Origin: Inia geoffrensis
Lineage: Eukaryota > Chordata > Mammalia > Artiodactyla > Iniidae
Assembly (NCBI GenBank): GCA_036417435.1
Contig: CM070901.1
Location: 9,770,001 to 9,834,000, forward strand
Reading direction: 5' to 3'
Length of the DNA: 64,000 nt
The notes under the pieces are model-generated. The model was given only the letters and a program-made list of their open reading frames with translations, ran no database searches and was not told the origin of the DNA. A program made the translations under genes and the position numbers. Numbering within the stretch: position 1 is the stretch's first letter; the number at the start of each line of letters is the position of its first letter. Below, in pieces: positions 1 to 13,221 of the stretch.

Positions 1-459
1 AATTTGAAGAGGGGGAAGCATACATTCTAGCATTAAGGCAAAAAAAATTGTGAAGTAAATGATATAGCTTTCTTTGTCTACTCAACTTATTTTCACTTAT
101 ATTCATTTCTTCTATTCACTGTTCTCTAGAACTATTCCTCATGGTCCATGATTATTTGTAATATAATAAGTTCCATATAGAATGAAGCAAGAAGAATGAA
201 TATGGTAGAATTATGGTGATAACTAAGAGGGATTGCATTTTTAACATGTTTAAAGGTTTTGAGCGCTAAGTGCTGTTCATACACATTACTACATTTAATA
301 CTACAACATATGTCTGGAATATGTCCTGTATTCATTTTCACAGCTGTGAAAACTGAGATTCATATAAATTCAATTGTCCCAGATCTCACTTTTCAAACAA
401 ATTGTAGAAGTATATCTTTCTCAAGAAGGCAGCACTTTCTGTCATAGGTAGAGTAACAG
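1..459. other. Unassigned AT-rich sequence
   Basis: I see no recognisable repeat, exon or RNA gene here. The short ORFs on both strands have no domain or compositional sign of coding. Confidence 0.4.
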
Positions 460-1003
460 TACTTCAAAGATGTCTGTGCCCTAATCCTCAGAACCTGTGG
501 CTACATTACCTGACATGGAGCAAAAGCTTTGCTGATGTGATTAAGGTTAAGAACCTTGAGAGGGGCAAATTATCCTGGATTATCCAGGTGGTCCCAATCT
601 CATCACATGAGTGCTTAAAAGTGAAGGAGGAAAGCAGAGAGGTGGGTCAGCGGAATGCGATGTGAGAAGCACTGTTGCTGCCCTTCAAGATGGAAGAAGA
701 TGGTCAAGAGCCAGAGTGTGGCGGCTTCCAGAGGGAGAGAGTGGCCTTAGTTTAGAGCCAGCAAGAGAATGGAGACCTTGGTCCAAAAGTGCAAAGAGCT
801 GACTTCTGCCAAGAACCCAAATGGGTAGGAAAGGGATTCTCCCCAAGACCTTCCACAGAGGACAACAGCCTGCTGACACCTTGATTTTTTTTTCCAGTGA
901 GATCCATGCTACACTTCTGACCTACAGAACTGTAAGATAATATTTGTGTTTTAAGTCCCTAAAGTTATCATACCTTGTTACACAGCCACAGGAAACTACT
1001 ATA
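460..1003 (+). mobile_element. Solo LTR, ERVL/MaLR type
   Basis: The segment has the order of motifs typical of mammalian MaLR-like LTRs: a cctaatcctcagaacctgtg start region, a 'ttatcctggattatccagg' block near 571, a 'ccttgatttt' block near 879, 'cagaactgtaagataat' near 925 (the degraded polyadenylation region) and a tail 'cacaggaaactacta' near 986. The same motif set occurs on the opposite strand at 28965-29445. No internal retroviral sequence is attached. The exact 5' edge is uncertain, and the subfamily cannot be named without a library search. Confidence 0.7.
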
Positions 1004-3444
1004 GTCCTCAAATCATGTGTTACATGTCACCATTCATTTCTCCTATATCTAGAACTTGTCCTGTTTGTCATGAAGCATTGTGTTTTCATTTTTGTTTTTA
1101 ATGCTGAAAGCAATTGTTTGATTATATTAGAGATCCAAGAACTTAATGTAAGAAAATAACAGCCAGAAATGGCATAACCTACAGACATTCCCTAAGTGTT
1201 AGGTATGGGATCTCTCCAAACACTACCATGATGGAGGAGCCCTGTGGGCCTCTTCTACTCCACTGCTCCTTCCACTGGTGTTTTCATTGGGGTGAGGGGA
1301 GAGTCTGCCATTTCTTTTCCTTGGTAAATTGATCCTGAGCACCAGATGTTAGTGGTTAAACCTTAGCGAAGAAACTAGGAAGACAAGCAAAGGTCAGTCT
1401 TAACAATAATTTGAGAAGGCATCTTAGGACTGACATGCAACCCAGAACTTGTCCACAGTGATTAGATGCTGGTAAGATAATTCCTAGTCAAACACAGCTG
1501 TTTTAAGGAGGCCTTAGTTCTAAGTGCTCCTGCGTGTCAACAAATTCTAGTCTCTGAGGAGAAGGAAGAATGATCAATGTGAGTGATATTGAACCACTCT
1601 TGTTCTTATTTCTCTAGCACAGTTAGTGTTTGATTTTCAAGATTTATTTCTCATGCTGTGTAGTGTGCTTTGCTCAGAATGTAGCAGAAAAATATAAATG
1701 GATAATGATTCTTTGAAACATTTTGATAGATTTTCCCCAAATACCTACAAATGTATATATTCTCAGAGTAAAGTTAATGATCTATCTCTGTTTTTATTAT
1801 TTTTAAGCCAAAATAGCTATCAAAGTGAAAAACAGGGAGTCAGACAAGTGGGTTTTACCCTGACTTCTTAACCCACCAGCACTCTTAGGGATTACTGTTC
1901 CTTAGTGCAGTCTGTTTCACTTTCCTTTCCACAGCTCTTTTACCCTCTGTAGCTCAGTACCTGAACTTGTAAAAAAGCAGTTTGAGTCATTACTATTGTC
2001 GAAGATTACATTCCTTTAATTTTGGAAAATTACGTCGCAGCAGCAACCTTTCAGCCTTCAGGTAAAGCTGGAGCGCCAGGCTGATGACTTTAGAAAATAG
2101 GCTGAATAAGCATCATTTGGCTACTGATGGGCAACAGCTTGAAAACTTCTTCCTTTTCCATTTATGCGACTAGAAAGATCGTTTTGTTGCATAATCTCTG
2201 GTTTTACTTTTTGTCTTTCTTTTCCCCTTCGTCTTCTTCTGTAATGATCCCAGAAGGAAACAAGGAGACTAAGGCAAAATATGCCTTTCAACCCCTAAAT
2301 CAAAATTGAAGTAGAATTTGAAATGTGGGCAATGTTTAGGTGTGTGAAAGAAAAATCACAACAAAAACAACCATCTGCAGACGAATTGGCTTAAACCAAA
2401 CTTTAGGTAGTTACGTAGTCATCCCCAGCCTCTGGCCAGAACTTTAAAAAAATATACTGAGAATTCCCCCTTGATGAATTTTTAGTGTAATCAAAAACCG
2501 CTGCTTAGCACCCATACTTCCTTCCTCTTTAAAATTTCTAAAATGTTTGCCCTTTTTTCCTCCAATTAACATCCACTTTTTGCTGGATTGAATCCTAAAT
2601 ATACGTATATTCTTTTAATTTATCTCTCATAATTATCTTCACAACTGATAGATTCTTTGTATTTTTTAATAGAATTCTGAAATTTCTTATTTGCTCGGTA
2701 GCTGCTGTAAAGTAGATTTCTGAGGAGGATTCCTTGACTAGATATTAGGAAACAGTTGGAAGCAAGACAGCAAAATGATTGTGAGAACATCTTCAGGTAA
2801 TCCTAATTAAAGAAGCAAAAGTGGTCGTATGGAAATGTGCACTTTTGATATTGAAAAGCCTGTCCTTGGGTGGTATTGCCCTGTGTGTTCATGATGTGGG
2901 TCCTGCCTCTTCCCCTCCCACAATGAGAGACATCTGTCTTGTTCTTACTTGCTCCTCTGTTACTATTTAAATGGAAAGTAAGGCAAAGTTAGCAAATAAA
3001 ATGCCTGCTATCTTACGACAGAACAGTCCGTTCCAGGTCAGACCTAGATTGGAAAGAGGAAATTAAGAATATGCTGTATTGGGCTTATGAATAAAGTTAC
3101 TTTGACCCCAGTGAAGGGAAATGCTTTTTGGATTTCATTTTATTCTATCTATATGTCATATATAAGCATGATTGATCAGTTTTTAAATACCAAATTATTC
3201 CTAAAGCCAGTTGATAAATTACTGTGACAATTTTAGGAGGATATGGTCATCACTTTTCCTATTAATAAATCTCAATCATAAGAAACTTTTTGTATTGACA
3301 CCTAGAAGGGATCATCCTTATGCCAGACAACTGAAATTGTTACTTATTAAAAATAACTTCCTTTGTCTATCTTTTCATTATTTGTGAAACACCTGGTATG
3401 AACCTGATGACTGTATTATAAACTGAAAATGCAATGATATTAAT
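1004..3444. other. Unassigned unique-looking sequence
   Basis: This is 2.4 kb of AT-rich DNA with no repeat I can name, no splice-bounded exon with a coding signature and no RNA gene. ORFs at 2127-2309 and similar sites are short and of random composition. Confidence 0.4.
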
Positions 3445-3655
3445 TACAATAGGTAGAAGTTTTGAGTCTTTGCTAAGGCCTTGGCACACTGCTATATGCC
3501 TTTTATTGGGGCAGTCCCATTTAATTTTCACATCAGCCCTAAGGAGTTAAGTCTTGTTCTACCCATTTATACAGGAGGAAGCTGAGCTTCAGAGAGTAAA
3601 GTTGCACTGGGAAAAGATAGCACAGGCGTTTGAACCCAGGTTTATTTTGTTTATA
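3445..3655 (+). repeat. MIR SINE
   Basis: The segment follows the MIR consensus in order: 'ggcacactgctatatgcc', a 'cccatttaattttcacatcagccct' core, a 'cccatttatacaggaggaagctgag' block, and a 'ttgaacccaggttt' end. It is highly diverged, as expected for this ancient mammalian tRNA-derived SINE. There are no visible duplications. Confidence 0.8.
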
Positions 3656-3869
3656 ATTATAGCACGTTTGTCTTTCAACTGTCATGAGACAACAGTCTTT
3701 ACTGTTGAGGAATATGGAGATTAATAGGCAAGACAGGCATGTATAGACCAAGGACTAAGGAATGAGAATTGCAGGGGTGACTAATTCTGTTTGGAGCAGC
3801 AGAGAAAAGTCAGCTTAAGATGATTATAGAAGCCTTCCAGAAAACAACATGAATGCTGCTTAAATAGTC

Positions 3870-4060
3870 CTTCACTAATTCACAAAGCATGAGTGAGTGT
3901 CAGCTCTGTACCAGCCGTTGGGCTTTGGAGTATCATGCAAAAGCCCTTTGTTACCGTGCTTAGTCTTGAGTTTGATACAGACATTCAAAGTGAAGTCACA
4001 GCATTCGCGTAAGGAAAAGCGCTATGTGATAACAGTGCTCGTGGTGAGTTAAAGCAAATG
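3870..4060 (+). repeat. Ancient interspersed repeat, class not assigned
   Basis: The order 'cactaattcacaaagcatgagtg', 'tgtaccagccgttgggcttt' and 'gataacagtgctcgtggtgag' resembles a mammalian-wide repeat with an 'attcaacaaatatttattgag...gggatacag' consensus. Related segments lie at 32405-32720 and 40660-41110. I cannot name the family from sequence alone. Confidence 0.4.
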
Positions 4061-6414
4061 GATCTTGTTGCCATAATATGAATATAATAGGGGAGAATAA
4101 ATACTGATTCAAGAAACGAATTAACGATGAATGAGAAGGTAGTTCATCTATTTAAAAGTTTAAATGACTTTTTTTTTAAAACAAATAATACGTAATATCG
4201 TGCAGGATTATCCCAGCACACTAGTTACTTCCTGTTTCTCTTACTCACTTGGGGCAGCTGCATGAAGTCAGGTCACAATGGAACCATTTCTCACACAGAG
4301 GCAGTAACTTACTAAACAGTCCTTTAGAAGGAAGCAGTGGTGAAGACACCTGCCAAAAGCGCTTGCTAGAACCCGGGATTAGAATTCACACTGGAAAAAG
4401 CTGGCTCAATGTGTCATACAAATACGGAATGCTTGTAATTGCATGTTTCTAAATTGAAACTCTGACATCTGTTGGAGTATTTTTCTGATGCCAAGAAACC
4501 AAATGAAACAAAAAGTCAAGGAACTCAGAAGTTGGAAACCCAAATACAGTGTGGTATCTTAAGTCCTAGGTTGCCTTGCCTCTCCTTTGATATTTGACTT
4601 TGGACCTGCCACGGAATGTGGTGGTTACTTGTGCAATAATGATTTGTTTGTGTGGCCCATTTATAATCTAGACTGGATTTTACTTACCTTTATTTTTTAG
4701 ATAGATAAAGTAATTGCATGTTTGTTATGGGTCAGCTTGATTCAGAAAGTTAAATTTGTAGAACCCTGGAATCCCTTATCTTGCAGAAAACTGGTAACTG
4801 AAAATTGGAAAGGGCAGCTTAAAAAGCCACAAGGTGAAAAGTGTAAGGAGAAGTGCTAATTTCCTTCCCCAAAAGAGATGTACTTCCTTGCAGCCTTTCC
4901 TCAAAGTCAGTAATATGTACTTCCCACAGTATCATCAGTTCATGTTTTTAAATCAGGGGGGTGAAATGACTCACATATTCCTTTTATCCTACCTTATCAT
5001 GAATTAATCTCAAAATTAAGCTTAGTATATATAATCACAATTTAAGGTACAAAAAGTCCAAGCAAATAGTTGTTAATAAAAAGACTAAAAATACTGGAAT
5101 CATTTGCAGTGACCGGAAAAAAGGATGTACAGGAAAAAAAAAACAGGTAGTAGTTGGAAGTTTTTTTTTTATTGACAGAGACTTCCTTCATAGGAAATAA
5201 CCTTCTCTTTCAAATCTTTACTTATCAAGTATGTGAGATGGTTAGAAAATGTTTCTATAATCAATCATGCTTCTATATTCTAGGTGTGTGCCTATAAAAC
5301 CCTGCAAAACTACTGATAACGTTTACCAGCAACTAAAAAAGTTCAGTCTCACCTGTTATCTTCTCAATCTATTTTTTCCACCTCTATTTCTGATCTATAA
5401 AAGGCACTCTTACCTTTCTATTAATATGGAACAAAATCTAGAGATCTTTGGCTTTTTCTTCATTTCCTATTTCTTCACTACCTCACTTTACAACATAAGT
5501 ACACATTCAGTCAGTCACCAAGTTCTTCCATTTTCTTTCCAAAATAGCCCTTACGTTGAGGTTAACTTCGATATTTGTAACAACCTTGTAGGTAGTCCTA
5601 TTATATGCATAGAATTCTACCTTTCCATCCATCGGAGTTACCTTTCTAACAAACAAACTCTTCTTGAGTTTGTCCCCAACTTGATTTTCCAATGTGATTT
5701 TTCACTACTCTTTACCTCAGTGAACGCGACCTGCTTGCTTTCCTAGGTTATAAGCCCAGTAAGCCCAAATCGCTTATTTCTCTAGCCCTTTTCCTGCCTT
5801 TTTCTCTACTCAGGAATACCCTTTTCCTCTGCCTGTTGAAATCTTGCACACATCGACATAATTTCATGTAATGATTTTCTAAAGCCTACATGAAACATTG
5901 CAAGTTCTACAGGCATTTTTTAAACTATTTATCCAATTGTTTTCAAAATTATGTATTATCAGCAGCATTGTTTTACTTTCAAAGATGTCTTACACAGAAC
6001 CATATAAATATATGCATACAAACACTCACAAATATGTGAGTGTAATATACATATATATGTAATTTTATTGGAATTGATTTGCTAAGTTCATATTGGTAAC
6101 ATTTATTTTCATAAAGTCAATTGGTAAGAAGACTGATAACTAAATTTGAAATTGATGATTATGAATGACAGTCTGGTACTGCTTTTTGGTTTATTCTTTT
6201 TGTTTTTCTTAAACAACATTTAAAAATTATTGTTATATATGGTTTTAAATCATAGATTTTTATGATTCATTTTCAGGCAAATTTGTCAATAAACAGGGAA
6301 GGCAGGAAAAAAATTACCCTAATATCTGCAGAGAAACAAATGAGGAATGGAGGTTAAATTATTGATGGACTGCAGTGTATTAAATTTACTGTATAACATA
6401 TTTGAGTTCATTTT
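4061..6414. other. Unassigned AT-rich sequence with a possible L2 tail
   Basis: Most of this stretch has no identifiable content. The longest ORF in the window (5267-5746, plus strand, 159 codons) lies here, but it has a biased Phe/Leu/Ser composition typical of AT-rich random reading and no domain. The piece around 5780-5960 ('ctcaggaatacccttttcctctgcctg') vaguely resembles an L2 3' region. This is a weak match. Confidence 0.3.
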
Positions 6415-7030
6415 TTAAAATAACATTTACTTTTAGAATAGATTAGATTTACAGAAGAGTTATGAAGATAGGACAGAGCTTCCACACACCCCACACCTCT
6501 AGATCCCTGCTATTAACATCTTACATTGGTAAGGTACATATGTTATAATTTTTTTTATATATATATAAATTTATTTATTTATTTACTTTTGGCTGCATTG
6601 AGTCTTCGTTTCTTCATGCGGGCTTTCTCTAGTTGCAGTGAGCGGGGGCTACTCTTCGTTGTGGTGCGTGGGCTTCTCATTGAAGTGGCTTCCCTTGTTG
6701 CGGAGCACAGGCTCTAGGCTTGTGGGCTTCAGTAGTTGTGGCATGTGGGCTCAGTAGTTGTGGCTCACGGACTCTAGAGCGCAGGCTCAGTAGCTGTGGC
6801 ACACGGGCTTAGTAGCTCCGCGGCATGTGGGATCTTCCCCGGGCCAGGGCTCAAACCCGTGTCCCCTGCATTGGTAGGCAGATTCTTAACCACTGCTCCA
6901 CCAGGGAAGCCTCTACATATGTTATAATTAATAAACAAATCCTGGTACATTATTATTAACTAAAGTCCCTACTTTGGTTATATTTCCTTGGATTTTATCT
7001 TCTGTGCTTTTTTTAATTTTAAGAGTTAAG
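6415..7030 (-). mobile_element. Old L1 (L1M-type) 3' region, interrupted by a SINE
   Basis: Read on the plus strand, 'gatttacagaagagttatgaagatag', 'attaacatcttacattggtaaggtac' and, after the SINE, 'aatcctggtacattattattaactaaagtcc' match the reverse complement of old mammalian L1 3' sequence. A paralogous segment is at 20600-20830. The long CHR-type SINE at 6551-6913 splits the element. Confidence 0.65.
6551..6913 (-). mobile_element. Long CHR-type tRNA-derived SINE (older CHR subfamily)
   Basis: The tRNA-like head is at the right end ('ccaccagggaagcc' read on plus). The A-rich, ATTT-rich tail is at the left. A 16-bp target-site duplication, tacatatgttataatt, flanks it exactly (6535-6550 and 6914-6929). 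The body differs from the short copies in this window: it has several 'cagtagttgtggc'-like units (6730, 6752, 6788 and a degenerate one near 6810) and an extra tail region. It is inserted in an older L1. Confidence 0.93.
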
Positions 7031-8261
7031 CTACATTTTAGGAATGAAATTTGAATATAATAGTGGAATCATCAAAACACTCCATGGATTCTTTGGTTTT
7101 TGTGGAACACAGCAAAAACACTGTTCTTTCTGCTTAAGTTTCATCTATTACCTGTTACCCTAAGCCACCCTTTTTCAAATTATGTTTCTCAATAAAGAAT
7201 TACTTTCTCTCTAGTTCGCTAAATAAATTGCACTGTTTAATGCCCCATGCCTATGTTGGCTTTCTGCTTGGATGATCTCTTTCTCTCTTTGTCCAGCTAG
7301 TGAATTTTTTTATTAATCCCGTAAAATCTAGCATAAGAACCATCTACTCTGCTCCTTTCCTAAAGATGCTAATAATTATTCTGCAGTGGTTTTAGTATCA
7401 GGCATTTTTTTGACAAATAAATACTCAAATTTCTGGTGTATTTTGTTTGACTTATCACTTCACTTCCCATTTGAATAAATTTAATACATTTTCCAATTCC
7501 TTTATATAGATATGGCATACAGAATTTGAGAAACTTACACATTTAACTAAACGGAAATTCTATAAAATCTGATAGAGCAAGGTCTTGAAATGTGTGTGTG
7601 TTTGTGTGTGCATGAGTATAGGAACTTTCCTTTTTTTTTCTTTTTGGCCTACAGTCAAGTCAATAGAAATGAGCTGAATTTGACCATTGCAACCATGAGA
7701 CTTTCTTAGGTGATTATTTTAAGCTTTATAATTTAATATTACAATAAGATTTGCAATTTAGAATAACTGAATTTTTTGGATTGATTAAAAGAATACCATT
7801 AACATAATTTTTTGTGAGTCCAATATAATTTACTTAGCACTTTGATCATGAGCGATGATAATAATGTCTAAGTGGGTCAGTGCTGATTTTTGTTATTCAT
7901 GCTACCCCCTCTAGGTTCAAACTGCTGCTATTTTACAGAACTTTAATATTTCCACCAGTAGATAACAGAGATGAGCAGATTTTTTTCCATTTGGTTTTGA
8001 CTACTTGTAAAGCAACATGATTATAGAATGCCAGGGGAGGATTTTCTGTAGGACTAATTGCCTAGAGAGAATCTTTATTCTCTCTAATGGGTCATGAGAG
8101 TATGATGAAATTATTATATACCAATTTATTAAGTTAAAGAAAAGTCCAGCTTATATATTTCTTTCCATTGAAATTTAACCCTGTAAGTGATGTTTATACA
8201 GCTGGGAGCAGGTTGCAAAACAGGAAAAGATTATTAAATTTATTGTTGATAATTATTTTTC
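7031..8261. other. Unassigned sequence
   Basis: No identifiable repeat or gene. A short interrupted TG run lies near 7590-7611 and a T/C-rich run near 7630. There is no coding evidence. Confidence 0.4.
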
Positions 8262-9048
8262 ATGATAGCAGAAGCCATTTACATTTGTGTAGTGTCAAAC
8301 AGTTATTGGCTTCTTGCAACCTAAGTGTCCATCGACAGATGAATGGATAAAGAAGATGTGGCACATATATACAATGGAATATTACTCAGCCATAAAAGGA
8401 AACGAAATTGAGTTATTTGTAGTGAGGTGGATGGACCTAGAGACTGTCATACAGAGTGAAGTAAGTCAGAAAGAGAAAAGCAAATACCATATGCTAACAC
8501 ATATATATGGAATCTAAAAATAATAATAATGGTTCTAAAGAACCTAGGGGCAGGACAGGAATAAAGACTCAGATGTAGAGCATGAACTTGAGGACATGGG
8601 GAGGGGGAAGGGTAAGCTGTGATGAAGTGAGAGAATGGCATGGACATATATACACTACCAAATGTAAAATAGCTAGTGGGAAGCCGCCACATAGCACAGG
8701 GAGATCAGCTCTGTGCTTTGTGAACTCTTAGAGGGGTGAGATAGAGAGCGGGGGCGGGAGATGCAAGAGGAAGGGGATATGAGGATATATGTATATGTAT
8801 AGCTGATTCACTTTGTTACAAAGCAGAAACTAACACACCATTGTAAAGCAATTATACTCCAATAAAGATGTTAAAAAAAAAAAAAACAGAAAACAGTTAT
8901 TGACTTCTTATTCATCTCATTTAATCCTGACAGAAATTTATTTCTATTGGAGCTAAAGACATTGTGATCTCCATTTACAGTTGAGGAAGCTGAATATGAA
9001 AGTGATTAGGAAAGTGATTGTGAGGCAGAAGAGAACCAGAGCTCAAAT
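8262..9048 (+). repeat. MIR SINE split by a younger L1
   Basis: The left half is 8262-8315 ('gatagcagaagccatttac...') and the right half is 8910-9048 ('catctcatttaatcctgacag', 'tccatttacagttgaggaagctga', 'gagctcaaatctc'). Together they follow the MIR order. The L1 at 8316-8890 landed within it and duplicated 19 bp of MIR sequence. Confidence 0.8.
8316..8890 (+). mobile_element. 5'-truncated L1 3' end
   Basis: The insert starts inside ORF2 and encodes the end of the reverse transcriptase protein (8314-8517, with residues MEYYSAIKGNEIELF and a MDLETVIQSEVSQKEKSKYH stretch), then a cetartiodactyl-type 3' UTR, an aataaag signal near 8862 and a poly(A) run at about 8873-8886. A 19-bp duplication, aaacagttattggcttctt, flanks it (8297-8315; 8891-8909 with one mismatch). 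The protein part is a fragment and cannot be functional. Confidence 0.95.
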
Positions 9049-12000
9049 CTCAAAAGGGACCCAGGACTAAGTTTTTCCTAGCAACAAATTTGGTTATATG
9101 ATTCGAACACTTAATATTTACCAGGTGATGTGCTGGGTTTGGAGATCCACAGATGAAAAGACATGTTTCCTTATAATAAACATTCAAACTGGAAAGAAAA
9201 AATGAATTCCATTTCTTTTTTTCCTTGCTCTGACTAGTGAAGAGGCTCAAGGGCTGAGTTGTGCCCAAATGGTGGAAATAATAGGAGATTAAAAGAAGAA
9301 ATAAGTTTAGGGGGCATGAATTAGGGAGGAAAGTTTTACACAGGTTGTAATTAGATAAATACCCGAACCAAGACAGTGACAGAGGAGATAATGAGAACGG
9401 GAGATAGGTTTTACATATATTTGGCAAGAATTTTAACAAAAGTCAAGAAATGTGTGTATATTGGGAATGAAGAAAAGTTGAAGAAAGCTGTTCACATTAT
9501 TTTTCTCCAAAATAGGGAGTGATAGAGCATTAAGGTGAAATGAGGATGGAGTAACACATTAAATTTTTTTCAGCATGAACTTCCTTTCTTACCACTACCC
9601 TCCATTTTCACTACATCCTTGCCTAAATTTAAGCCTTGATTTCTCTACCTGTACTTTTCTTTCTCTGAGTCAATATTACAATTCAGAGACAGAATCTGTT
9701 TTCATTGGAAGAGGGAAGGTCTTCAGGGAGAGTCTGCAGAAATAGGATTCTCTGTCAGTAAATCCAGGGGAACATGAACTGGTCACCAAAACCTTATAAG
9801 TGGATGGACAATTAGGAGAAAATTACAGGACATGAAAACAGATTAGAAAAGTTGGTTTCATCAAAGAGTGCACAGTACTTGAGGCTGAATTGCAAGTACT
9901 GCACTCCCAGCAACAGGAGCTCCTGCTTTCAGTAGACATCTTAGGATGAGAAAACCACTGGCAATGCTGTAAACAGTAGTTAGCCTCAGGCTAACCCAAA
10001 GAAATGCGGTAAGGAATAGAAGAACTTGGAGATACAAATAAAAGCTGTGGGCTAGAGGAAGTGTGTGGCCATCTGGTAGTGATAAAGTGTTGCTTCTGAA
10101 GCAGACTCTGCCTGGTTTAACGTGGAAAGCAATGAACCCTGTGGTTGCTTAGCCTCATCGCCTACTCAGTTCAGTCTGTCAGTTTTGCTCCCTGAAAGAA
10201 ATTGTGGACTGAATAAAGGCCAGGAAAAAATGCTTACTCAGCTGTTGCCTTATGCACTTGACTCTAAGGATTAGCAATCCAGGCAGCCTGTCCTCTGACC
10301 CGTGCTTGGACAAACTCAGTATTTGTCCTCACTTTCCATCTCATTTACAAAGCTCCACCTTAAATGCCCACCTGATTCTCAACTACTCTGCAAAATTCTG
10401 ATGACCGATGCGAAGAGTGAAGCATTTATAAAATTAAAACAATATATATTTTCATGAAGTTTTCCTAAATGTCCATGAAAAGAGCTACTTTAGATTTTTG
10501 ATCACTTAACAGTAAAAATAACACAGATAATCTGGGATTAACTAGAACCAAGGATCTCATTCACAAACTAAACACACTGAAAGTATGAAACTATTCATCC
10601 AGCACCAAGAAATATTTCATCCACCATAAGTAATTCTTAATAAAATAAGAGTATTTTTTAAATACTCTTATTAGTTGACTATTCTGTTATTATTTCTGTG
10701 GATCAAAAAAATTCATATTGCTGTAAATTATCAATCAGGCTAAATTTCTATGGCAGCCTGCTTTGTATAGTTACATACATATTTCGTATACTTTTCCATT
10801 AAAGAATAAAGTGTTTGGGAAAAGTAGCACTAACCTTTATGGGAAAGCAGTTTGTCAAATGATTCACCCCATATCACTGCTTCTTCAGGAGAGATTCTGT
10901 TCAAGAAACAAGGTTTTATAATGGAGTGTGCAGAAACTCTACTTATGAATCTGCTCTAACATGTGCCATCATACTGCTCTTTTCAGTCATATTTCACAGG
11001 ATTTCTCCTTTGATTATTATACAATGGAAATTGTATTTATATTGGAAAGTTCAGAAACATTGGTCAACTTTCTTTTGGGTTTTGCCTATAAAACAATGTT
11101 AAAATAACATTATTGTCTCATGAATTATTTTATTTTCTAGGGAAAAATAATCATGTGTTAGGTTAAAAACAAAGAAATCAGGTCAACTATCTTTCTTAAT
11201 TCGGCAAATAGGAGAACTTAATCTCACAGTGTCTTTCAGTCAAACTTTTTTAAAACTGCAATTTCTTTGAAACTCTTACCAAAATATGCAACAATTTGTT
11301 TTTAACAGATACAGGAAGTTTGACTAATGAAGTGTTGAAAGGGTGAGAAATAGGAAACATTCTTAATACAACAAATATTTTAGAAATGTTGATAATTGAA
11401 TGTATTTGTCTTGGATCTCTTACTGGTCATATTTCATATTTGGAAAACTATATTATCCTAGTGTATAAGGTTATTCCATTTTCTGTTTGAACTAAAGAAA
11501 TGGCTAAAAGTTACAAAACATCCCTTTTTGTGCTTTACTTGATACTGTACCTAGGGCATTTTTTCCAAACTACTGAAGAGATGAATAGCACTTCTTAGTG
11601 ACATTGTGCAGACTCTTAAATTAATGAGTATTTCATCAGTTTAAAATACAAAGTGATGAAGGAGTAAAATATATCATTTAAAATTGGCAGGCATATAATT
11701 TTAAAAGAGCATCTTTAAATTTTTATGAGATTACTTAATTCAAGTTATTAAAATGGTTTAATTTTATGGAATATATCTAGTTTTTTTGAAATGAGATCGC
11801 TAACCCTTCCTTATATTACTGTGTAATATCCAATAAAATGGTAATCCCTAATTTCCTCTTTCTTAAATCTTTAATGATAGAATCAGCAAAATGTCCCCCC
11901 CAGATAATTACAAGTTATTCACCTTGTTTCTTTGGCCAGTTGCCCAGATCTGCTGGAAAGAGTGTCTTCGTGAAACTCAGGTTTCTGCACAAGAAGACTT

Positions 12001-13221
12001 AGCCTATTTCTTTTTTCCTTAGCTCTGTAATGAAAAGGCATTAGCTTCAGGACAACTTGGATGACAACTGAAATCTCTCCTTCTGACTGACAAGCAGATT
12101 TAGGATTGGTAATCACCTGGACATCCCTTCTCACCCACCTCCCTCACTCTGGACATGCTCAGTGGTTTTCTTAAGAATTTCATTTAAATACTGTTTATGG
12201 AGGAATTAGGATAGCATATGTGAAATATACTTGTTTTTTTTCCTCTCAGTGACTTTAAAGTATTTGAGATTATATTTCAATAAATATTATTACAAGTTCT
12301 CCTGTGTGGTTAAAATTGTTGCACTTTAAAAAATAAAATAAAAACACTTAGATTTAACAGTTATTTACTCCTAATAAATAGATTTTTTCAGTTGTAATAT
12401 TACAATCAATATATTTTCAACCAGATATTTTAAAAACAAGTGCTAACAAATATTCAATGTCAATCATGTTTTTAACAGTATAAGGCTGACTTAAAAAATT
12501 ATGATTTTTACCTGATTTTGGCTTCTTTGCTTGTTTCTTCTTTTCCTGAACCATATATTAACTTGAAAAAAGTTTTTTCTTTTGGTTCACACATATTTAA
12601 TTGAGAAAAGAAAAACAATGTTTCCATCTTCTCTCTCTAAAATGTAGAGATGTCTAATTTATTACATCTTTCACTTGTTAATGCTATTCCATGGTTATAC
12701 ATGATGGAGTAAAAAGTTATCTCAACCCGTCAGCAACACTTTAAAAAAAAAAATCAAGGGCTTGTGTTTCTGCCTCTGCAAAAATATAGAACTGAGGAAC
12801 TAAAGTACAATTCAGTCCGGAGTTGTTTAGGGAAATGATACTACAAATTTGCAAAATGACTCTTGGTCTCTGAGATAAAGACTAGTATTACCACAGCACA
12901 ACTTCTCTTTCTAGTTTGTGCAACCAGAATGATGCTAGACCCAAATGACGCTGTCATTTCCCACAGGAACTTTTTAAAAAGGTCTTTAACGTGTGTAGTA
13001 CGCGTTAAAATGTGTGTGGCAAAGTGCTACACCAATCATATTTTCCCTTGTTCTTAAAATTAAGTATTTTTACTTATTTAAATACATTGAATTAGGTAAA
13101 TTACATTTAACTGACATAATGCTATGTAATGTTAATCACATTTGCTTAACATATTGTATCAAAATAAGAAGATAGATCATAGAGTTTCACAGTTGAAGGG
13201 GATAGTAAGAAACATTTAATT
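9049..13221. other. Unassigned sequence, no gene seen
   Basis: This 4.2-kb stretch has no named repeat that I can support. The 129-codon minus-strand ORF at 9050-9439 has no domain and lies in A-rich DNA. It may hold ancient repeats too diverged to recognise by eye. Confidence 0.4.

Noticed and set aside
5267..5746. Longest ORF of the window (159 codons, plus strand)
   Set aside because: Phe/Leu/Ser/Tyr-rich composition as expected from AT-rich DNA, no domain, no signal of splicing and no known family.
8314..8517. ORF with clear reverse-transcriptase-protein similarity
   Set aside because: Real L1 ORF2 C-terminus, but only a fragment in a truncated element; listed under the L1 and not as a gene.
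9050..9439. 129-codon ORF on the minus strand
   Set aside because: Random composition in A-rich plus-strand DNA; no domain or homologous family recognised.
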